This document shows, in pieces, positions 59,712-64,000 of a DNA stretch of 64,000 bases. Every line of letters begins with the position of its first letter. Within the stretch, counting starts at the first letter, position 1. Origin of the DNA: Guyparkeria halophila (lineage in GTDB: Bacteria; Pseudomonadota; Gammaproteobacteria; Halothiobacillales; Halothiobacillaceae); assembly GCF_034479635.1 (NCBI RefSeq), contig NZ_CP140153.1, forward strand, positions 813,501 through 877,500. The letters run 5' to 3'. Under the pieces are notes generated by a model. It was not told the DNA's origin. It ran no database searches and was given only the letters and a program-made list of their open reading frames with translations. The translations under genes and the position numbers were made by a program.

Positions 59712-60515
59712 ATGAAGGCCGAAACCTTTGACCGGTTCTGCGCGTTCCTGGAACAGCACAGCGGTATCCTGCTGAGTCGCGACAAGCAGTACCTGGTGGA
59801 AACCCGATTGTCGCGCGTGGCCCGTTCGAAGGGCCACGCCTCGGTGGAGGCGCTGATCGAGACATTGCTGTCGCGTCGCGATCGCTTGCTTGCCCGCGAC
59901 GTGGTCGATGCCATGACCACCAACGAGACGCTCTGGTTTCGTGACGGTTACCCCTTCGCGGCGCTGGAGAAGAAGTTCTTCCCCGAGGCGGTTGCGGCGA
60001 AGAAATCCAGCTACCGGATCTGGTCGGCGGCCTGTTCCACCGGTCAGGAGGCGTTTTCGATCAGCATCATTGCCGAGGAGCAGCGGGTGCCGTTCAATCT
60101 CGAGATCGTCGGCACCGACATCTCCGAGGCAGTGGTCGAGAAGGCCCGCCAGGGTGTTTTCGATGATCTTTCCCTGGGGCGTGGGCTATCGCCGGAGCGA
60201 AAGCGTCAATATTTCGTCAAGGCCGGTAATGGCTGGAAGGTCGCCCCCCAGATCAGTCGCCGGACGCAGTTCCGCGTCGGTAACCTGCTCGAGTTGCGCC
60301 CCGAGTCCCGTCGCTACGACCTGGTCTTCTGCCGCAACGTCCTGATCTACTTCTCGCGCGAGACCAAGGCTAAGATCATCGACCGCATCGCCGACACGCT
60401 GGTGCCCGGCGGCTACCTGATCCTCGGCGCATCGGAGTCACTGACCCAGCTCTCCGACCGCTTTACCCCTGAACGATTACCCACCGGTGGCACCGCCTAC
60501 CGACTCAAGGACTGA
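59712..60515 (+). CDS. cheR: Chemotaxis protein methyltransferase CheR
   Basis: The 267-residue CheR methylates chemoreceptor glutamates. The N-terminal helical domain includes LSRDKQYLVETRLSRVA and MTTNETLWFRDGYPF. The SAM domain has IWSAACSTGQEAFSI, EIVGTDISEAVVEKA and FCRNVLIYFSRETK. No Tpr or extra domain is present. Cotranscribed with cheV from the sigma-28 promoter. Confidence 0.96.
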   Translation: MKAETFDRFCAFLEQHSGILLSRDKQYLVETRLSRVARSKGHASVEALIETLLSRRDRLLARDVVDAMTTNETLWFRDGYPFAALEKKFFPEAVAAKKSSYRIWSAACSTGQEAFSISIIAEEQRVPFNLEIVGTDISEAVVEKARQGVFDDLSLGRGLSPERKRQYFVKAGNGWKVAPQISRRTQFRVGNLLELRPESRRYDLVFCRNVLIYFSRETKAKIIDRIADTLVPGGYLILGASESLTQLSDRFTPERLPTGGTAYRLKD

Positions 60516-60554
60516 CACCCCAAAAACGAGTCCCTTCGGCTCGATTCTCAAAAC

Positions 60555-60570
60555 TGGCACGCTTATCGCA
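60555..60570 (+). promoter_or_regulatory. Sigma-54 promoter of flgB
   Basis: TGGCACGCTTATCGCA matches the RpoN consensus with one change at the -12 region. Predicted initiation is at about 60581. Confidence 0.8.
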
Positions 60571-60574
60571 TAAG

Positions 60575-60607
60575 CCCTCGGCACTGACATTGTGTCGAGG
60601 GTTTTTT
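60575..60607 (+). terminator. Terminator hairpin that contains the flgB ribosome binding site
   Basis: CCCTCGGCAC and GTGTCGAGGG (one G-U pair, 7-base loop) are followed by six Ts, then C and the flgB ATG at 60609. The right arm contains GAGGG (60597-60601), the only plausible flgB ribosome binding site. Predicted sigma-54 transcripts begin after most of the left arm. Confidence 0.8.
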
Positions 60608-60608
60608 C

Positions 60609-61022
60609 ATGTCGATCATCAATGACCGCCTGCTTGGCATCCACGACGATGCCCTGATGCTTCAGGAACGCAGCCTCAAGCTGCGCGCCGAGAACATCGC
60701 CAATGCCGACACGCCGGGCTACAAGGCGCGGGTAATGTCGTTCGACCAGGCGATGGAGACGGCGTTGCAGAGCAAGTCCTCCTCGCCGGCCGGGAGTGCC
60801 GGGCGCCTGATGACCGAGGACCCGCGCCAGATGGGTGGCGGCGCCTCCTCGTCGATCCGCGAGGGCTTTTCCGTACCGGACGCGCCGGCGCTGGACGGCA
60901 ATACCGTCGATCTCGACAAGGAGCGGGTGGGCTTCACCCAGGATGCCGTGGGCTATCAGACGACGCTTTCGTTCCTCAACAGTCGCGTTGCCGGCATCAA
61001 GAAGGCCCTGAGTGGCCAGTGA
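60609..61022 (+). CDS. flgB: Flagellar basal-body rod protein FlgB
   Basis: The 137-residue proximal rod protein has the rod signature LRAENIANADTPGYKARVMSF and the C-terminal helix VGYQTTLSFLNSRVAGIKKAL. It forms the first rod ring on the MS ring. It is the first gene of flgBCDE behind the sigma-54 promoter. Confidence 0.95.
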   Translation: MSIINDRLLGIHDDALMLQERSLKLRAENIANADTPGYKARVMSFDQAMETALQSKSSSPAGSAGRLMTEDPRQMGGGASSSIREGFSVPDAPALDGNTVDLDKERVGFTQDAVGYQTTLSFLNSRVAGIKKALSGQ

Positions 61023-61074
61023 TGACCGATTTGGCGCCCCGCGACCTACACTTTCCAGTCAAGGCAGGTGAATC

Positions 61075-61482
61075 ATGAGCTTGTACGACGTATTCAATAT
61101 CTCGTCCTCCGCGATGGCGGCGCAATCGACCCGATTGAACACCACCGCATCGAACCTGGCGAATGCCAACGTGGATGCCTCCTCACCGGAAGAGGCCTAC
61201 AAGGCAAGACAGCCGGTGTTCCAGACCGTGCTCGAGGCCAATGGCGGTCGTGGCGTGAAGGTCGCCGGGATCACCGAGTCCCAGGCGCAGGCGGCCCCAA
61301 AGCACGACCCGGGCAATCCGCTGGCCGACGAGAACGGCTATGTCTATAGCTCGAACGTCAATCCGGTCGAGGAGATGGTCAACATGCTGTCGGCCTCACG
61401 GACCTACCAGACCAATGTCCAGGTGATGGACACCACCAAGCAGCTGGCCATGCGCACGCTGCAGCTCGGCCAGGGCCAGTAA
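61075..61482 (+). CDS. flgC: Flagellar basal-body rod protein FlgC
   Basis: The 135-residue rod protein has RLNTTASNLANANVDASSPEEAYKAR and the C-terminal VNPVEEMVNMLSASRTYQTNVQ, typical of FlgC. It lies 52 bases after flgB and 39 before flgD. Confidence 0.95.
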   Translation: MSLYDVFNISSSAMAAQSTRLNTTASNLANANVDASSPEEAYKARQPVFQTVLEANGGRGVKVAGITESQAQAAPKHDPGNPLADENGYVYSSNVNPVEEMVNMLSASRTYQTNVQVMDTTKQLAMRTLQLGQGQ

Positions 61483-61521
61483 GGCTTGATGTGAAGGCCG
61501 GGAACCGGCAAGGGGTATGAC

Positions 61522-62223
61522 ATGACCAGTTCCGTTAACAGCGACATCTACGCCGACCTCGGGCTTGCTGCCTCGAAGGGGAACAAGGGCGAGAACAAGC
61601 AGAACCTGGACCAGACGGACTTCCTGAAACTGCTGACCACGCAGATGCAGAACCAGGATCCGATGAAGCCGATGGACAACACCCAGTTCGTCGCGCAGAT
61701 GGCCCAGTTCTCCTCGCTCGAGGGCATTACCCAGCTCAACGACACCGTCTCCGGGTTCCAGGAGTCGGTGCAGTCAAACCAGGTAATGCAGGCCTCCTCG
61801 CTGGTCGGCAAGGCCGCCATGGTCAAGGGCGATACGGCCCAGATGTATCACATGCAGCAGGCGGATGGCAGCACGGCACCCTCTGGGATCCTGGGCGCGG
61901 TCGACGTGCCCGCCGGCGCCTCGAAGATGAGCGTCGAGATCACCAATGCGAGTGGACAGGTGGTCAAGACCATCGACGTGCCGGTCAACGGATCGGATCG
62001 ACCGTCCTTTTCCTGGGACGGACGGCTGAAGGACGGGCGCATGGCGCCCGAGGGCAACTACAAGGTGAATGCCACGGCGACGGTGGACGGCAAGGGGCAG
62101 GCGCCCCAGACCTACGTCGGGGCCGTGATCAGCAGTGTGGGCGTGACCAAGAATGGGCCGGAGCTGAATCTCGACGGTTTGTCGTCGGTCAAGCTGTCGG
62201 ATATCGTTGAAATCATTAATTAA
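61522..62223 (+). CDS. flgD: Flagellar hook cap protein FlgD
   Basis: The 233-residue hook-capping protein has FLKLLTTQMQNQDPMKPMDNTQFVAQMAQFSSLEGI (core QNQDPMKPMDNTQF) near the N-terminus and a FlgD-type Ig-like domain (SWDGRLKDGRMAPEGNYKV). It scaffolds FlgE assembly. AAGGGG precedes the ATG. Confidence 0.95.
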   Translation: MTSSVNSDIYADLGLAASKGNKGENKQNLDQTDFLKLLTTQMQNQDPMKPMDNTQFVAQMAQFSSLEGITQLNDTVSGFQESVQSNQVMQASSLVGKAAMVKGDTAQMYHMQQADGSTAPSGILGAVDVPAGASKMSVEITNASGQVVKTIDVPVNGSDRPSFSWDGRLKDGRMAPEGNYKVNATATVDGKGQAPQTYVGAVISSVGVTKNGPELNLDGLSSVKLSDIVEIIN

Positions 62224-62238
62224 ACCGGAGGACGCAGC

Positions 62239-63489
62239 ATGTCGTTCAATACCTCCATCAGCGGCCTGAACGCCGCGCAGAAAGACCTGAACGTGACGAG
62301 CAACAACATTGCCAATGCCAAGTCCACCGGCTTCAAGAAGTCGCGGGCCGAGTTCGGCGATATCTATGCGGTCAGCGCGTTCGGCAACAGCAAGACGGCC
62401 GTGGGCCAGGGTGTCATCAACCAGGCGGTCACCCAGCAGTTCTCGCAGGGTAACCTCGAGTTCACCGATAATTCGCTCGACTTGGCGATTTCCGGTCAGG
62501 GCTTTTTCGCCTTCCAGCCCTCACTGGATAGTTCCGAATCTGTGTTCAGCCGTGCGGGTGCGCTAGGCGTGAACAAGAACGGTTATCTGGTGAACCAGGC
62601 GGGTGAGTTCCTGAAGGCACTTCCGGTTAACGAGAATGGGACATTGCAATCGACCTCATTGGCGACCTCCAGTCCAGTCCAGTTGCCGGTAGCCGCCGGC
62701 GCCCCGCAGGCTACCACCGAGGGAAGTTTGTCGCTCAACTTGCCCGCAGGTGCAGCAACCCCGCCGGTGACGACGTTCGACCCTGATGACCCGGACTCTT
62801 ACAACCAGGCAAACTCGCAGCGGATTTATGATTCCTTGGGTAATCCGCACACGTTGACGAGTTATTTCGTCAAAACAGGCAATCCCAACGAATGGGATGT
62901 TTACTACCAGATCGATGATCAGCCGGTGGCTGACATGACCCAGCAGACGGTTACGTTCAATACAGATGGTTCGTTCGACTCGGCCAGTGCCAATCCGGTG
63001 ACCGTGACCGAGACCGGTGCAAATTTGGGCACTGGGGCTGGGGATCTGAGTATCGACATGACGTTTCGCACCGACTCGACTCAATACAATGGCCCGTTCA
63101 ATGTTGCCGATCAGTCAGCCGACGGCAACACCACCGGTCAACTGACTGGCATCTCGGTCGGCACCGACGGCCTGATTCGTGCGAGCTACACCAACGGCGA
63201 GTCCATCCCGCTTGGCAAGGTCGCCCTGGTCGACTTTCGTAACCCCCAAGGCCTGAAACAGGTGGGCGACAACCAGTGGATTGAATCCATCGACTCGGGT
63301 GGGCCGCTGGCGGGTGAAGCCGGTACCGGTACTTTTGGTGCCATTCAGGGTGGGGCATTGGAGACGTCCAACGTCGACCTCACTTCCGAGTTGGTCAGCC
63401 TGATCACCGCACAGCGGAACTTCCAGGCCAACTCGCGGGCGATCGAGGCCAACAAGACCCTGAGCGACACCATTATCGGCATCCGCTGA
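62239..63489 (+). CDS. flgE: Flagellar hook protein FlgE
   Basis: The 416-residue hook protein has FNTSISGLNAAQKDLNVTS and NNIANAKSTGFKKSRAEF at the start and ETSNVDLTSELVSLITAQR at the end. The middle (about 105-300) is the variable surface part and uses more A+T-rich codons than the ends. It is followed by a terminator. Confidence 0.96.
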   Translation: MSFNTSISGLNAAQKDLNVTSNNIANAKSTGFKKSRAEFGDIYAVSAFGNSKTAVGQGVINQAVTQQFSQGNLEFTDNSLDLAISGQGFFAFQPSLDSSESVFSRAGALGVNKNGYLVNQAGEFLKALPVNENGTLQSTSLATSSPVQLPVAAGAPQATTEGSLSLNLPAGAATPPVTTFDPDDPDSYNQANSQRIYDSLGNPHTLTSYFVKTGNPNEWDVYYQIDDQPVADMTQQTVTFNTDGSFDSASANPVTVTETGANLGTGAGDLSIDMTFRTDSTQYNGPFNVADQSADGNTTGQLTGISVGTDGLIRASYTNGESIPLGKVALVDFRNPQGLKQVGDNQWIESIDSGGPLAGEAGTGTFGAIQGGALETSNVDLTSELVSLITAQRNFQANSRAIEANKTLSDTIIGIR

Positions 63490-63517
63490 TCCCCTCCAGC
63501 GAATGACCGATCCATGA

Positions 63518-63541
63518 GGCGGCCTGCGGGCCGCCTTTTTC
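63518..63541 (+). terminator. Terminator of flgBCDE
   Basis: GGCGGCC-tgcg-GGCCGCC is followed by five Ts, 28 bases after flgE. flgF therefore starts a new transcription unit. Confidence 0.88.
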
Positions 63542-63590
63542 GTGCCCGCAAGCGCCTAAATCGGCGCGTCTTTCGTTGAATATTTCCTCT

Positions 63591-63606
63591 TGGCACACCT
63601 CCTGCA
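63591..63606 (+). promoter_or_regulatory. Sigma-54 promoter of flgF
   Basis: TGGCACACCTCCTGCA fits the RpoN consensus with one change at the -12 element. It lies 60 bases before flgF. Confidence 0.75.
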
Positions 63607-63666
63607 TTACCCAGGGTAACGGGGCATTTTCCCCGGTTGTGATTCGTGAATCGTGGAGGTGTTGTG

Positions 63667-64000
63667 ATGGATCGTCTGGCTTATATCGCCATGAGCGGTG
63701 CCTCGCAGACATTACGGGCCCAGGCCACCAACGCCAATAATTTGGCGAACGTGAACACCCAGGGCTTCAAGGCCGATATCGACGCCTTTGCCGCCCTGCC
63801 GGTCTACGGCCCGGGGCAGGCCTCGCGGGCCTATACCGAGGCGCAGGGCAAGGGCGCGGACTTCTCCGCTGGCCCCTTGATGACCACCGGTCGGGATCTG
63901 GATGTCGCTATCAAGGGTGACGGGTTTCTTGCCGTCGAGGCGCCGGACGGGCGGGTGGCGTACACCCGCCGCGGGGACCTGCACCTGACCGCCAACGGCC
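63667..64000 (+). CDS. flgF: Flagellar proximal rod protein FlgF, 5' part
   Basis: The first 111 residues of FlgF are present; the gene runs off the window. It opens MDRLAYIAMSGASQTLRAQATN, with NNLANVNTQGFKADI and later LDVAIKGDGFLAVEAPDGR, the rod-protein pattern. GGAGG precedes the ATG. flgG and later rod and ring genes are expected downstream. Confidence 0.94.
   Translation, partial: MDRLAYIAMSGASQTLRAQATNANNLANVNTQGFKADIDAFAALPVYGPGQASRAYTEAQGKGADFSAGPLMTTGRDLDVAIKGDGFLAVEAPDGRVAYTRRGDLHLTANG

Overview
The window is a 64 kb piece of a G+C-rich chromosome from a motile, Gram-negative gammaproteobacterium. Several gene orders point there: infB-rbfA-truB-rpsO-pnp, ftsY-ftsE-ftsX-rpoH with a divergent rsmD, and flgN-flgM-flgA / cheV-cheR-flgBCDE(F), the last as in Pseudomonas and relatives. 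A Mg-type HemB, LptF/LptG, CcoS (cbb3 oxidase assembly) and an ovothiol pathway fit an aerobic or microaerobic environmental bacterium. The genus cannot be fixed from the sequence. No prophage, insertion sequence, CRISPR array or rRNA operon was seen.

Layout: 1-4810 translation and RNA decay (infB end, rbfA, truB, rpsO, pnp), then an EAL-HDOD signalling protein. 6259-8834 (minus) carries a cNMP-binding protein, a parvulin lipoprotein, YciI and YciB. 9011-11756 carries a YciO/Sua5 protein, an M50 protease and scpA-scpB. 11808-14563 carries a phosphotransacylase and phosphoglucomutase, followed by tRNA-Arg(CCG). 14810-18823 (minus) is a very large membrane protein with GAF, PAS, LOV, GGDEF and EAL domains. 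19909-23296 is an ovoA-ovoB pair for ovothiol A. 23290-28727 has a lipoprotein, DUF2789, sohB, and a two-gene envelope unit (UPF0104/LPG-synthase-like membrane protein plus a fused degenerate phosphoesterase-glycosyltransferase). tRNA-Gly(GCC) and tRNA-Cys(GCA) follow at 28.9 kb. 29.0-43.6 kb is mixed housekeeping and envelope functions (DUF1249, lytic transglycosylase, HugZ-like, DusA, TauE, chemoreceptor, CDF transporter, YcjX-YcjF, VOC, YjdF, diguanylate cyclase, HemB, DsrE-like). 43.8-50.8 kb has trhP/yegQ, lptF-lptG, parC and htpX. 51.0-56.5 kb has ccoS, a 33-aa membrane peptide, rpoH, ftsXE, ftsY and rsmD. 56.5-64.0 kb is flagellar and chemotaxis.

Regulation is unusually readable. A perfect CIRCE operator (HrcA site) lies upstream of rpoH, and a good sigma-32 promoter precedes htpX, so HrcA may sit above sigma-32 here. 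In the flagellar region, sigma-54 type promoters precede flgA, flgB and flgF, and sigma-28 promoters precede flgM, cheV and the distant chemoreceptor gene. The flgB promoter is interlocked with a terminator hairpin whose right arm also holds the flgB ribosome binding site. This looks like an insulator that blocks cheVR read-through but not sigma-54 transcripts. Three c-di-GMP proteins occur, one with an intact LOV blue-light motif.
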